DNA of 64,000 nucleotides from positions 2,418,001 through 2,482,000 of the forward strand of contig NZ_CP081958.1 of assembly GCF_019823105.1 (NCBI RefSeq), given 5' to 3'. How positions within the stretch are numbered: the stretch's first letter is position 1; the number at the start of each line of letters is the position of its first letter. Below the pieces are notes generated by a model that saw nothing but the letters and a program-made list of their open reading frames with translations, did not search any database and had not been told where the DNA came from. Position numbers and translations under genes: made by a program. This DNA comes from Halobaculum magnesiiphilum. GTDB lineage: Archaea; Halobacteriota; Halobacteria; Halobacteriales; Haloferacaceae. Positions 52,163-60,523 of the stretch are shown here, one piece after another.

Positions 52163-53119
52163 ATGACCGCGAACCGCCTGCTGCACGTCGACGCCGACCG
52201 CGACCGTCGGCGGGTGCTCGCCGACCGCGTGGACGCGGACGGCCGGTTCGCGGCCGTGCCGGAGCCGTGCGGGGAGGCGGCGCTCGACACCCTCGGGCAC
52301 GAGGCGTACGACGCGATCGCCGTCGGGCAGCCGCTTCCGAACGGGACCGCGGCGTTCGTCCGCCGCGTGCGCGGCGGTTATCCCGACCTCCCGATCGTCG
52401 CCTACGGCGACGGGGGATCCGCCGACGGGGAGACGCTCCGCGCGCTGTTTCGCGCCGGCATCACCGACCATATCGTGATCGACGACGCGACCGCCGACGG
52501 CGACAGCGTCGCGTCCGCCGACGGGGTCGGCGCCGCGACCGCCGCGCTGATCGACCGGCTGGACGACGCCGTCGAAGTGTTCCACGACCGCCAGCGCACG
52601 GACCGGGGCGCGGCCGCACTCCGTCGCCTCGGCGAGGCGATCGCCGGCGCGCCGACGGACCTGGACGGCGCCGTGGAGGGGCTGCTCGCCGCGGTTCGCG
52701 CGACCTACGAGGTCGACTACGCCGGGCTGGCCCGGATAGCCGGCGACGACTTCCGGTTCGTCGCCGGCGACGGCACCGAGGAGCTGTGTGCCGCCTTCGA
52801 CCGAACCATCCCGCTGGAGGAGACGTACTGCGCGACCACCGTCGGCGAGCGGCGTACCATGGCGTCCGGCCCCGACGGGGGAATCGCCGATCGCGGCTGT
52901 CCTCCGATCGGTCGCCGGCTGGGGATCGAGTGTTACCTCGGAACGCCGGTGTCCGTCGAGGAGGAGCTGTTCGGGACGCTGTGCGTCGTCGACCGCTCCC
53001 GCAGGCAGGGGTTCGCGGGGTGGGAGCGGACCGGGATCGAACTCGCGGCCCGCTGGCTCGGCCGCGAGTTGTCCCACGACCGCGAGAAGACGCGACTCCT
53101 GGCTCGAAATCGCGAGTAG
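52163..53119 (+). CDS. GAF-domain regulator with receiver-like N-terminus
   Basis: The ATG at 52163 is taken as start; an in-frame GTG lies 9 nt upstream. The 318-aa protein begins LLHVDADRDRRRVLADRV and continues as a receiver-like fold (AYDAIAVGQPLP, LPIVAYGDGG). The phospho-acceptor is not obvious, since the expected Asp position reads VGQ. A GAF domain covers the C-terminal half, with EETYCATTVGERRTM and GIECYLGTPVSVEEELFGTLCVVD. It probably senses a small ligand and passes the signal to partners, as it has no kinase or DNA-binding part. Confidence 0.7.
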   Translation: MTANRLLHVDADRDRRRVLADRVDADGRFAAVPEPCGEAALDTLGHEAYDAIAVGQPLPNGTAAFVRRVRGGYPDLPIVAYGDGGSADGETLRALFRAGITDHIVIDDATADGDSVASADGVGAATAALIDRLDDAVEVFHDRQRTDRGAAALRRLGEAIAGAPTDLDGAVEGLLAAVRATYEVDYAGLARIAGDDFRFVAGDGTEELCAAFDRTIPLEETYCATTVGERRTMASGPDGGIADRGCPPIGRRLGIECYLGTPVSVEEELFGTLCVVDRSRRQGFAGWERTGIELAARWLGRELSHDREKTRLLARNRE

Positions 53120-53161
53120 CCGGAGGACCGCGGGCGTTCGTTCGGAGGACGGTTCGGGAAC

Positions 53162-53299
53162 TCAGAGGACGAACAGCAGGAACGCGAGCAGGAACCCGGC
53201 TGACATCAGCAGCATCAACACCACGAACACGCCGAGCACCGGCTTCTCGACGGCGCCGGCGACGAGCTTCTCGCTGATCGACCCGCCGTCGGCGCTCAC
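53162..53299 (-). CDS. Small single-span membrane protein
   Basis: The 45-aa frame from GTG 53299 has a polar start (SADGGSISEKLVAGAVEKP) and one strong hydrophobic helix (VLGVFVVLMLLMSAGFLLAFLLFVL) at the C-terminus. Tail-anchored mini-proteins of this sort are common in haloarchaea. It lies 49 bp downstream of the HerA-like gene on the same strand and may be co-transcribed with it. Confidence 0.6.
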   Translation of the reverse strand: MSADGGSISEKLVAGAVEKPVLGVFVVLMLLMSAGFLLAFLLFVL

Positions 53300-53348
53300 G
53301 ACCGCATCACGTCCATACCCACGCTTGGCGAGCGTCGCGGATAACGCT

Positions 53349-54509
53349 TCACTCCTGGCGGCACCCGTCGTGCGAGCGCTCGCACCCATCGAGCGGCCGA
53401 TCGCTCGCACGGGGACTGGCGCCGCCGTCCGGCGTCCGACGCTCGCGCACGCGGACCGTGCTCGCGGTCTCGCTCGCGTCGTCGACGACGAGCGCCTCGC
53501 CCACGCCCGTCGGGAGCCGTTCGGCGAGGCCGTCGGCGACCGCGAGGGGTCTGGCCGCCGCGAGCGCGTCGATGTCGGCGCGGCTGTGGAGCCGATGCGC
53601 CACCAGCAGATCCGCCTGCGACACCGCGACCGCCGGCAGCGCCGCGGGCCGCTGGGTCGCACACGCGAGCGAGACGCCCGGGGCGCGCCCCCGGGTGAGG
53701 ATCGTCGCCAGCGCGTCGCCGGCGACGCCGTCGAAGAAGGCGTGCGCCTCGTCGACGAACAGCCACGGGAGCCGGTCGACCGTCCCACGGACGCGCGCCT
53801 CGTAGAGCCCGCGGGCGACGGCAGCACACACCGCGCCGGCGGCCGGTGCCGGGAGTCCCGAGCAGTCGAGCACCGTCGGCTCGCCGGAGGCGAGCGCACG
53901 CGGCGTCAGCCCGTCGGGGTCGAACGCGTCCCACTCGGCCGCGAGCGCGAGGTGCGCGTCCGCGGCCCGGCGGGTCGCTCGCCCGGCGTCCGCGTCGGCG
54001 ACGTACTCGCGCGCCCCTGCCACCGAGGGAGTCTCCGCCTCGGCGACCGCGCGCCACACGAGCGAGCCGACCGCACCCGCCGGGTCCAGGTCCAGCAGCC
54101 CCGGCCACGCCGCCGGCGGGACGGCGTTCGGTCGAACCCGCGGGCGACGGTGGACCGTGCCGCCGTCGACTGCGAGGCCGTCGAGCACGCCCATCGGATC
54201 GACAACCACGGGCGCGAGCCCGTCGGCGGCGGCGACGCCCTCGGCGAGTACCGCGAGGGTGTGGGTCTTCCCCGCGCCGCGCTTGCCGACGACGAGCGCC
54301 GCGTGCGGCCGGTCGATGTCGACGCCGACGCGCGCCCCGACGCTGTCGTCCGGGGCGCGATACCGGCCCAGCGGCGCGACCGGCCCGTCGGTCCGTCGCC
54401 CGCCCGCCCCGGATCCACAGGCCCCTCGGTTGCCCGCCCCGAACCCGCCGATATCTCCCGGTTTCTCCGGGAATCGGGCTCCTTCGCCCTCGTTGCCGAT
54501 CACGTGCAC
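53349..54509 (-). CDS. HerA-like P-loop ATPase
   Basis: The 386-aa protein has Walker A GKRGAGKTHT near residues 75-84, a second strand VVVDPMGVLDGL, Walker B LPWLFVDEAHAFFDG, and a later CATQRPAALP that carries the arginine-finger and sensor region typical of HerA ATPases. HerA enzymes pump DNA, and cellular ones work with NurA in break repair. No nurA gene is adjacent. The protein is shorter than cellular HerA and Gly/Ala-rich, so it may be a haloarchaea-specific relative. Confidence 0.8.
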   Translation of the reverse strand: MHVIGNEGEGARFPEKPGDIGGFGAGNRGACGSGAGGRRTDGPVAPLGRYRAPDDSVGARVGVDIDRPHAALVVGKRGAGKTHTLAVLAEGVAAADGLAPVVVDPMGVLDGLAVDGGTVHRRPRVRPNAVPPAAWPGLLDLDPAGAVGSLVWRAVAEAETPSVAGAREYVADADAGRATRRAADAHLALAAEWDAFDPDGLTPRALASGEPTVLDCSGLPAPAAGAVCAAVARGLYEARVRGTVDRLPWLFVDEAHAFFDGVAGDALATILTRGRAPGVSLACATQRPAALPAVAVSQADLLVAHRLHSRADIDALAAARPLAVADGLAERLPTGVGEALVVDDASETASTVRVRERRTPDGGASPRASDRPLDGCERSHDGCRQE

Positions 54510-54546
54510 GGCCGGGATGCCCCCGCCATCGAGGAAGAACCCTCGT

Positions 54547-54582
54547 GCGAGCGTTCAAGTACGAAACCGGAACCACCGGGAC
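54547..54582 (+). repeat. 36-bp dispersed repeat, copy B
   Basis: This copy lies in the divergent gap between the HerA-like gene and the next gene. It matches 37402-37437 (inverted) at 32 of 36 bases, with core gcgttcaagtacgaaaccgg. It ends 2 nt before the start codon at 54585, so it could be part of that gene's promoter or leader. Confidence 0.55.
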
Positions 54583-54584
54583 GT

Positions 54585-55106
54585 GTGTCACCCGACAGCT
54601 CCCGCCCGTTTCGAGGTGTCGTCCGCGGACGGATCCGTTCGCTCGCGGCGACCGAGCGCCGCCGATTCGCCGAACTCCGCCGCGACAACCGCGCCATCGA
54701 GGGACTCCCGGTCCGACTCGTCATCGCGCTCGTCGTCGGCGTCGCGAGCCTCAGCGTGATGTTGAACATGGTCAGCGGGGTGGAGGGGCTGGCCGTCTCG
54801 GAGCTCGACGTACGCCCGTCTCCGGAGGTCACGACGCCGGGCGAGCAGGAACTCGCGCTCACGGTCGTCGACCCGGACGGCCGACCCGTCGCCGGAGCGA
54901 CCGTCGTCGTCGCCGGCGACACGGCCCGACTCGACGGCGTCGCGACCGGGCGAACCGGGGCGAACGGCACGGCGACGGTGACCGTCGCCCCGACGCTCGG
55001 ACCGAACCGCGAACAGGGGACGCTCTCCGTCTCGATCAAGCCGCCGGCCGGCGGGCAGTACGCGGACAGACGGGGAAATACCCGCGTGCTCGTCGTGGCC
55101 GAGTGA
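54585..55106 (+). CDS. Membrane-anchored Ig-like (carboxypeptidase-regulatory-like) protein
   Basis: GTG 54585 starts a 173-aa frame: a basic N-terminal region (RIRSLAATERRRFAELRRDNRAIEG), one transmembrane segment (PVRLVIALVVGVASLSVML) and an external beta-sandwich with LTVVDPDGRPVAGATVVVAGDTARLDG, typical of carboxypeptidase-regulatory-like domains. It would be anchored with the domain outside the cell. The long frame upstream is antisense to the HerA-like gene and is not coding. Confidence 0.7.
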   Translation: MSPDSSRPFRGVVRGRIRSLAATERRRFAELRRDNRAIEGLPVRLVIALVVGVASLSVMLNMVSGVEGLAVSELDVRPSPEVTTPGEQELALTVVDPDGRPVAGATVVVAGDTARLDGVATGRTGANGTATVTVAPTLGPNREQGTLSVSIKPPAGGQYADRRGNTRVLVVAE

Positions 55107-55110
55107 GTGG

Positions 55111-55148
55111 GTGATCTCGAGTGAGCCCTGTGATCCCGAGTGAGCGCC
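55111..55148 (+). repeat. Two tandem 19-bp units
   Basis: The units gtgatctcgagtgagccct and gtgatcccgagtgagcgcc differ at three positions and lie head to tail just after the stop of the preceding gene. The 114-bp gap to the next gene also holds an actatc box near 55190. The function is unknown; slippage duplication is the simplest origin. Confidence 0.5.
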
Positions 55149-55220
55149 GTGGATCCGGCGGGCCACGCCACGGCGGTCGCCGCCGCAAGGACTATCGCGT
55201 CGGATCGAGCACGGCCGCCC

Positions 55221-56135
55221 GTGCCCTCCATCACGACGCGCCTCTCCGACGGTCTCGACGACGCGCTCGCCCACCTCCCGCTCGCGCTGGTTCCGCTCGT
55301 CATCGCGATGTTGGACGCCGGCAAGATCCGGTCCGTGCTCGCGTTCGACGGCGTTCACGTCGGCATCCGGTTCACGCTCCCGGCGTCGGTGCTCTCGACC
55401 TGGAGCTTCGTCTCGGTTCCGAACGACGGAACCGTCTCCGCCGGCATCCCGCCGAGCGCGCTGGCGGAGCCGTCGGTTCTCGCGCTCGCGGTCGGCGGAC
55501 TCCTCGTCTCGAGCGCGCTGGCGGCGGGGTACTTCGGGTCGCTGACGAACGCGCTCGCCGGCGAGCCGTACCGGTTCGCCGAGAACGTCCGCCGGTACCT
55601 GCCGGCGTTCCTCGTGTTCACCGTCGCGCCGGTCGTCGTGCTCTCGCCGCTAGTCCTCCTCGCGGGCGCGCCGTCGGCGCTCGGTATCGCCGTCATCGCG
55701 CTCGCGCTGGTGGCGATTCTGGTCGCGACGTACCTCCTCTACGCGACGCCGTACCTCCTCGTCCTTCGGGAGACCGACCTCCTCACGGCGGCGCGCGCGT
55801 CCTACGCCCTCGCCGTCGACGGCGGAGCGTACCTCTCGTACGCGCTCGGATTCGTGGCGGTCGTCGTCGTCGTCTCGCCGGTGCTCTCGGCGATCACGGT
55901 CTCGGTTCCGGTCGTCGGGCTCGCCGTCGGCGTCCCCGTCGGTGCGGTTCTCGGACTCGCCGGGAACCTCGCGACGATGCGGTTCGTCGCCGACATCGAC
56001 CCCGAGAGCGACGGGTTCGACCGAGGCGAGGACGGGGCGGACGTCCACAGCGGCGGACGACCGGATGCGGGCGACGATGGCGAGGATAACACGCAGTCTC
56101 CGGGCGACGACGGCTCCTACCACGGAAAGAAGTAG
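55221..56135 (+). CDS. Polytopic membrane protein of unknown function
   Basis: GTG 55221 is preferred to an earlier GTG because an actatc box lies about 27 nt before it, implying a leaderless start. The 304-aa protein has about six hydrophobic segments between residues 20 and 260 and an acidic, disordered tail of about 40 residues. The layout resembles haloarchaeal DUF7544-like membrane proteins. No catalytic motif is visible. Confidence 0.65.
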   Translation: MPSITTRLSDGLDDALAHLPLALVPLVIAMLDAGKIRSVLAFDGVHVGIRFTLPASVLSTWSFVSVPNDGTVSAGIPPSALAEPSVLALAVGGLLVSSALAAGYFGSLTNALAGEPYRFAENVRRYLPAFLVFTVAPVVVLSPLVLLAGAPSALGIAVIALALVAILVATYLLYATPYLLVLRETDLLTAARASYALAVDGGAYLSYALGFVAVVVVVSPVLSAITVSVPVVGLAVGVPVGAVLGLAGNLATMRFVADIDPESDGFDRGEDGADVHSGGRPDAGDDGEDNTQSPGDDGSYHGKK

Positions 56136-56150
56136 GGGCGGGGCCGCCGC

Positions 56151-56462
56151 TCAGTCGTCCGCCAGGGGGATCACGGAGATGTGTCCGTCGGCGCGAACGC
56201 GGACCCGGTGGCGGAGGTACGTGAACTCGACGAGCGTATCGGCGTCGTCGCCGTGGCTGCAGAGCCGATCGAGCGCGTCCGGGTCGACAACCTCGAACAG
56301 CGGCGCGTGTCGCTCGGGGTCCTCCCGTCGGATCGCCGCGGTCGCCTCGACCACGGCGATGCTCGCGTCTATCGCGTCCGGGTCGAACGTGGCGCTGTAC
56401 TCCCCCGTCTCCGGATCGTGGGAGACGAAGACGGATTCGGCGGGGTCGGGGTTCACTGACAT
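56151..56462 (-). CDS. HalOD1 output-domain protein
   Basis: The 103-aa protein matches the haloarchaeal output domain HalOD1: an early strand (SVFVSHDPETGEYSATFD), a helix (SIAVVEATAAIRREDPE), LFEVVDPDALDRL and a last strand (FTYLRHRVRVRADGHISV). Such proteins are single-domain partners in two-component signalling in haloarchaea. It stands alone and converges on the preceding membrane-protein gene. Confidence 0.8.
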   Translation of the reverse strand: MSVNPDPAESVFVSHDPETGEYSATFDPDAIDASIAVVEATAAIRREDPERHAPLFEVVDPDALDRLCSHGDDADTLVEFTYLRHRVRVRADGHISVIPLADD

Positions 56463-56797
56463 CCCCCCGCGCTGCAGTGTCGGTGTCCACCGATCGGACC
56501 CGGCGGGTTGGGGGCGAGTCCGCAGCTAATTCGTCGCCGCCGATCTGCCGTACGGACGGGCGGGTCCCGACCGTGGCGGAGGGCGCTCCCCTGATCGACG
56601 TCGTCCTGGTCCATATCATATGAAACGCGCGACTGGTGATTTATTCTTTCGTTCGGTACAGCCGGCGCCGCCGAGGCGGTCCCGAGGCGTCATCGAACCG
56701 TTCCCGAGCCGTTCTCGGCCCGCGTCGGCTCGATCACGATCCGGATCTCCGACGCCGGGAGGGCTAACACGGCGGCCCGCGAACGAGGGGTGTTCGA
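56463..56797 (+). promoter_or_regulatory. Intergenic region between the HalOD1 gene and the dioxygenase gene
   Basis: This 335-bp divergent gap has an AT-rich part (atatcatatgaaac and gatttattctttcg, 56610-56655), far from both genes. No convincing gene lies in it. If the dioxygenase operon is transcribed from the gatttatt box at about 56637-56645, its leader would be about 130 nt, which is long for haloarchaea and could carry regulation. Confidence 0.3.
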
Positions 56798-57823
56798 ATG
56801 CTCACCGACACACCCGGCATTCACCACGTCACGTCGATGGTCGGCGACGCGCGGGCGAACCTCGACTTCTACGTCGGGACGCTCGGGCTGCGGCTCGTGA
56901 AGCGAACGGTGAACCATCAGGACGTGCTCCGCCATCACCTCTACTACGGGAACGGCGCCGGCGATCTCGGCACCGTCTACACCTGCTTCCCGTACCCGAA
57001 CGAGCCGCCCGGCCGCCGGGGGCGCCCACAGATCACCGCGGCGGCGTTTGCGGTCCCGGAGGGCTCGCTCGACTACTGGGACGACCGACTCGACGGTCGG
57101 AGCGTCGACGCCGAGCGCGTCGCCCGCTTCGACGAGGCGGCGCTCCGGTTCGAGGATCCCTCGGGAACCCGGCTAGAGCTCGTCGCGGCCGACCAGCCGG
57201 CCGACCCGTGGACCGACGGGTCGGTTCCCGAGTCCGCCGCGATCCGCGGGATCCACGGCGTGACCGCGCTGCCGACGAACCCGTTCGCGACCGCGAGCGT
57301 GCTGGACACGCTCGGGCTCGACCTCGTCGGCGAGGACGGCGACCGCGTCCGCTACCGCGCGGGCGGCGATCACGCGACGGTCGTCGACCTGCTGGACCGC
57401 GAGGCCGACTTCGCCCGCGAGGGGACCGGGAGCATCCATCACGTGGCGTTCCGTGTCGCCGACGAGGACGAGCTTCGCGAGTGGCACGACCTCTTCCGCG
57501 AGCGCGACGTCGACGTGTCGCGCATCCGCGACAGGTACTACTACAAGGCGATCTACGTCCGCGAGCCGGGCGGGATCCTGATCGAGCTGTCGACCGAGGG
57601 ACCGGGGTTCGGGATCGACGAGGAGGAGGCGAACTTCGGCGAGTCGCTGGTGCTCCCGCCGTGGGCCGAGGAGGACCGCGAGATGATCGAGGGACAGCTC
57701 CCGACGCTCGACGGTTCGGCCTCGAACTCGGGCGGAGACGGCTACCGAGGCGTCGGCCGAGGCGCCGATGGCGCGGACGACGGCGCCAGCGACGGCGCCG
57801 GCGACGACGGAGATTTCGACTGA
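56798..57823 (+). CDS. Ring-cleaving dioxygenase of the VOC family (MhqO-like)
   Basis: The 341-aa protein begins with GIHHVTSMVGDARANLDFYVGTLGLRLVKRTVN and repeats the fold with GIHGVTAL, then SIHHVAFRVADEDELREW and GGILIELSTEGPGF. The His...Glu metal triad is spread over the two VOC halves. These are features of the MhqO/PcpA-type hydroquinone dioxygenase family. The C-terminal 50 residues are a Gly/Asp-rich tail. The stop overlaps the ATG of an MhqD-like esterase gene, the pairing known from quinone-detoxification operons. Confidence 0.82.
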   Translation: MLTDTPGIHHVTSMVGDARANLDFYVGTLGLRLVKRTVNHQDVLRHHLYYGNGAGDLGTVYTCFPYPNEPPGRRGRPQITAAAFAVPEGSLDYWDDRLDGRSVDAERVARFDEAALRFEDPSGTRLELVAADQPADPWTDGSVPESAAIRGIHGVTALPTNPFATASVLDTLGLDLVGEDGDRVRYRAGGDHATVVDLLDREADFAREGTGSIHHVAFRVADEDELREWHDLFRERDVDVSRIRDRYYYKAIYVREPGGILIELSTEGPGFGIDEEEANFGESLVLPPWAEEDREMIEGQLPTLDGSASNSGGDGYRGVGRGADGADDGASDGAGDDGDFD

Positions 57824-58494
57824 TGTTCCCGGGCGGGACGCTGCCCGACGACCTCCCCGGCCCGCACGCCGGGCAGCCGGTCGTCACCGCGGGCGCGCCG
57901 CGGGGCGCGGCGGAAGCGGCGGTCGTGTGTCTCCACGGGCGCGGCGCGACCGCGCAGGGCGCGATCAACCTCTACGAGCCGGTCGCCGGCCACGGGGTCG
58001 CGTTCGTCGCGCCGCAGGGTGCGCGGAGCCGGTGGTTCCCGCACGCGGCCGACGAGCCGCGCGAGCGCAACGAGCCACACGTCCCATCCGCCGTGGCGGT
58101 CGTCGACACCGTCCTCGACCGGACGCGGGAGGCGCTCGGTCTCCCCCCAGAGGCGGTCGTCCTCACCGGGTTCTCCCAGGGCGCCGCCGTCGCCGCGGAG
58201 TACGCCGCCGGGACCGGCGGTCGTCACCCACTCGCGCTGCTCAGCGGCGGGCTGCTCGGGCCGACCGTCGACCCCGGGCAGTACGGCGGTGATCTCGGGG
58301 GGACGCCAGTGCTCGTCGCCGGCGGCGCGGACGACGAGCGCGTGCCCGTCGAGCGCCTCGCGGCGACGGCGAGGGCGTTCGAGTCGCTCGGCGGCGACGT
58401 GACCGAGCGCGTCTACGAGGGCGTCGGCCACGAGGTCACCGACGACGAGTTCGCGTGGCTGGCGGACCTGCTCGCGGAACTGACGGTCGAGTGA
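57823..58494 (+). CDS. Phospholipase/carboxylesterase-family hydrolase (MhqD-like)
   Basis: The 223-aa alpha/beta hydrolase has VVCLHGRGATAQ (oxyanion loop), AVVLTGFSQGAAVAAEYA with the nucleophile serine, an Asp in VAGGADDERVP and the His in EGVGHEVTDDE. It is cytoplasmic and of normal length. It follows the VOC dioxygenase gene with a 1-nt overlap. In Bacillus the equivalent MhqO/MhqD pair helps resist quinones; a similar role is inferred here. Confidence 0.82.
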   Translation: MFPGGTLPDDLPGPHAGQPVVTAGAPRGAAEAAVVCLHGRGATAQGAINLYEPVAGHGVAFVAPQGARSRWFPHAADEPRERNEPHVPSAVAVVDTVLDRTREALGLPPEAVVLTGFSQGAAVAAEYAAGTGGRHPLALLSGGLLGPTVDPGQYGGDLGGTPVLVAGGADDERVPVERLAATARAFESLGGDVTERVYEGVGHEVTDDEFAWLADLLAELTVE

Positions 58495-58522
58495 GCGCGA
58501 GAAGCAGATCGCGGCGGTCGCC

Positions 58523-58705
58523 TCACCGCATCGCGTCCAGCGAGCGGACCGTGTCGGACATCAGGTACGCCTCGGGACGCTGCTCGTCGCAGATCTCGAG
58601 GGCGTCGAACGTCTCTCGCCCGTCGTCGACGGTGATGCGGTAGGCGCGGCTCGAGAGGGAGACGGGGCGGTCGGCTGTATCGACGTCGGTGCGCGTCACA
58701 CTCAC
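58523..58705 (-). CDS. Small haloarchaeal protein of unknown function
   Basis: The 60-aa frame starts at GTG 58705 (SVTRTDVDTADRPV) and contains YRITVDDGRETFDALEICDEQRPEAYL, a compact strand-helix unit seen in many short haloarchaeal proteins of unknown role. It is acidic and soluble. A longer frame upstream is Arg/Ser-rich and not coding. Confidence 0.55.
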   Translation of the reverse strand: MSVTRTDVDTADRPVSLSSRAYRITVDDGRETFDALEICDEQRPEAYLMSDTVRSLDAMR

Positions 58706-58848
58706 GGTTTCGGTCGCGCGGGTATAACTGGCGCGATTCGAGCATCTCAGCCCCGAACGCGCCGCTTTACAGCGATTCGAGAATCGGCAGAAATCACCGA
58801 GTCGCCGCCCGGTTGCGATCGCGATCGGTCGCCGTGACCGCGGACCGT

Positions 58849-59487
58849 TCACTCGGCGAACAGATCACGATACAGCGTCGCTTCCGCGCGCCGGAGCCGT
58901 TCGAGGAACGCGCTCTTCGACAGCCCCAACTCGGCGGCCACTTCCTCGGAACTGGCCGCCCGCGGCACCGCGAAGTACCCCGCCTCGACTGCCGCGCGCA
59001 GCGCCTCCGTCTGCGGCGGCGTGAGCCCGAACCGGCCGGCGACCGGGGCGGGCTCCTCCCGGAGCGGATACGTCCGCGTCAGCTCCACCCCGACCGTCTC
59101 GCCGGCCGTCTCCATCACTCCCCGAAGCACCTCGTGGCCGACGACGGCGCCGGTCACCGTCGCGTCGCCGTCGCGGTAGGTCACCGCCTCGACGAGCAGC
59201 CCGGCCGAAACGAGTTCGTGGACGACACACGGCTGCTTCGAGAGACACCGGTAGGTGTCGCGCTCCCCCGACCGCGACCGGTGGAGGTAGCGGATCCGAT
59301 CGTCGGCGTCGAGACGCGCGGCGAGGTCGTCGTCGCGCGGCGCGCCGAAGCGCAACAGGACGTTGCCGTCGGCGCGCAACTGCGGCGGCTCCGCCCGGAC
59401 CGGCGTTCGCGTCGCCGCCGTCGCCTCCGCGAGCGGGCAGTCGTCGCCGCTCACGCGTACCTCCACGACCAGACACTCCGCGATCAT
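58849..59487 (-). CDS. Bat-type (HTH-10) transcription regulator
   Basis: The 212-aa protein has a strand-rich N-terminal sensing part of about 150 residues. The C-terminal HTH-10 domain shows FGLTPPQTEALRAAVEAGYFAVPR and SEEVAAELGLSKSAFLERLRRAEATLY, as in the bacterio-opsin activator family. It is divergent from the paa genes across 95 bp and probably controls them. A tttaagtatagg box lies about 30 nt before its ATG. Confidence 0.82.
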   Translation of the reverse strand: MIAECLVVEVRVSGDDCPLAEATAATRTPVRAEPPQLRADGNVLLRFGAPRDDDLAARLDADDRIRYLHRSRSGERDTYRCLSKQPCVVHELVSAGLLVEAVTYRDGDATVTGAVVGHEVLRGVMETAGETVGVELTRTYPLREEPAPVAGRFGLTPPQTEALRAAVEAGYFAVPRAASSEEVAAELGLSKSAFLERLRRAEATLYRDLFAE

Positions 59488-59582
59488 CCGCGAACCATGC
59501 GGGATGGTAGCGCACCCTATACTTAAAACACGCGTATGTACGGGTGAACCGGTAAGCCGCACAACGCGAAGGATCGATCGTT
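59488..59582. promoter_or_regulatory. Divergent promoter region between the Bat-type regulator and paaA
   Basis: This 95-bp gap holds cctatacttaaaac (59516-59529), AT-rich on both strands. On the minus strand it reads as a TATA box 29-42 nt from the regulator ATG. The plus strand could use it for paaA with a leader of about 30 nt, or use the weaker ggtaagcc near 59551. Control by the regulator through this shared site is inferred. Confidence 0.45.
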
Positions 59583-60521
59583 ATGGACATCGAGACGGTG
59601 AAGGAGCGCGCCGGGCCGCGGCAGTTCGGTCCGAGCGACGACATGCCCGAGGAGTACCGTCGGGCGGCGACGCGGATGATCCAGTTTCACGCCAACAGCG
59701 AGGTGATGGGCGGGTACCTCGACAAGGAGTTCACCCGCCACGCGCCGTCGCTGGACCGCAAGCTGGCGAACACCGCCAAGGTGCAAGACGAGATCGGCCA
59801 CGCGCAGTTGCTCTACCGCGCCGCCGAGACGCTCGGCGTGAAGACGCGCGAGGAGATGCTCGACGAGCTGCAGAACGGCGAGGGGAAGTTCCTCAACTGC
59901 TTCCACTACCCGGTGGACTCGTGGTACGAGGCGCCGATGATCGACTTCTTCGTCGACGGGGGCGCGATGCGTCGACAGGCGACGCTGAAGTCGACGAGCT
60001 GGACGCCGTACGCCCACGCGATGGACAAGGTGTGCTTCGAGGAGGGGTTCCACGTGAAACACGGCGAGTCGATCCTGCGCGAGCTGATGCGGGGGTCGAA
60101 GGCGACCCGGGAGCGCACCCAGGAGACGTTCGAGGAGTGGTGGCCGCGCATCCTCCAGTTCTTCGGGCCGACGAACGACGAGTCCACCCACAACGACTTC
60201 GCCCAGGAGGTCGGGCTGAAGACGACCTCGAACGACGAACTCCGCAACTCGTTCCTCAACATGTACGTCCCGAAGGCCGAGAAGTACGGGCTGGAGATCC
60301 CCGAGTACCCGCGCATCTTCGAGCGCGACGACGGCACGATGGCGGTCCGCGAGGAGGACCTCGACTGGGACGAGTTCTGGACCATCGCGAAGAACGACTA
60401 CGAGGGGAGCCACGAACAGATCGGCTCGCGCGCCCGCCGACAGGAGGCCGTCGCGTGGGTTCGCGAGAGTCTGGATAGCTGGGAGGGAAGCGCCGCGGGA
60501 ACGCCGCAGGCGGCCGATTGA
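59583..60521 (+). CDS. paaA: Phenylacetyl-CoA epoxygenase subunit PaaA
   Basis: The 312-aa protein is a ferritin-like diiron enzyme with the ligand pairs KVQDEIGHAQLL (E-x2-H) and CFEEGFHVKHGE (E-x2-H), plus PVDSWYEAPMIDFF typical of PaaA. It is the catalytic subunit that epoxidises the ring of phenylacetyl-CoA with oxygen. The paaB, paaC and paaD genes follow in order. A normal-length subunit. Confidence 0.93.
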   Translation: MDIETVKERAGPRQFGPSDDMPEEYRRAATRMIQFHANSEVMGGYLDKEFTRHAPSLDRKLANTAKVQDEIGHAQLLYRAAETLGVKTREEMLDELQNGEGKFLNCFHYPVDSWYEAPMIDFFVDGGAMRRQATLKSTSWTPYAHAMDKVCFEEGFHVKHGESILRELMRGSKATRERTQETFEEWWPRILQFFGPTNDESTHNDFAQEVGLKTTSNDELRNSFLNMYVPKAEKYGLEIPEYPRIFERDDGTMAVREEDLDWDEFWTIAKNDYEGSHEQIGSRARRQEAVAWVRESLDSWEGSAAGTPQAAD

Positions 60522-60523
60522 CC

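Noticed and set aside
52788-55106. 772-codon plus-strand frame ending with the Ig-like protein
   Set aside because: Only the part from 54585 is protein-like; the rest overlaps the GAF gene and the antisense of the HerA-like ATPase gene.
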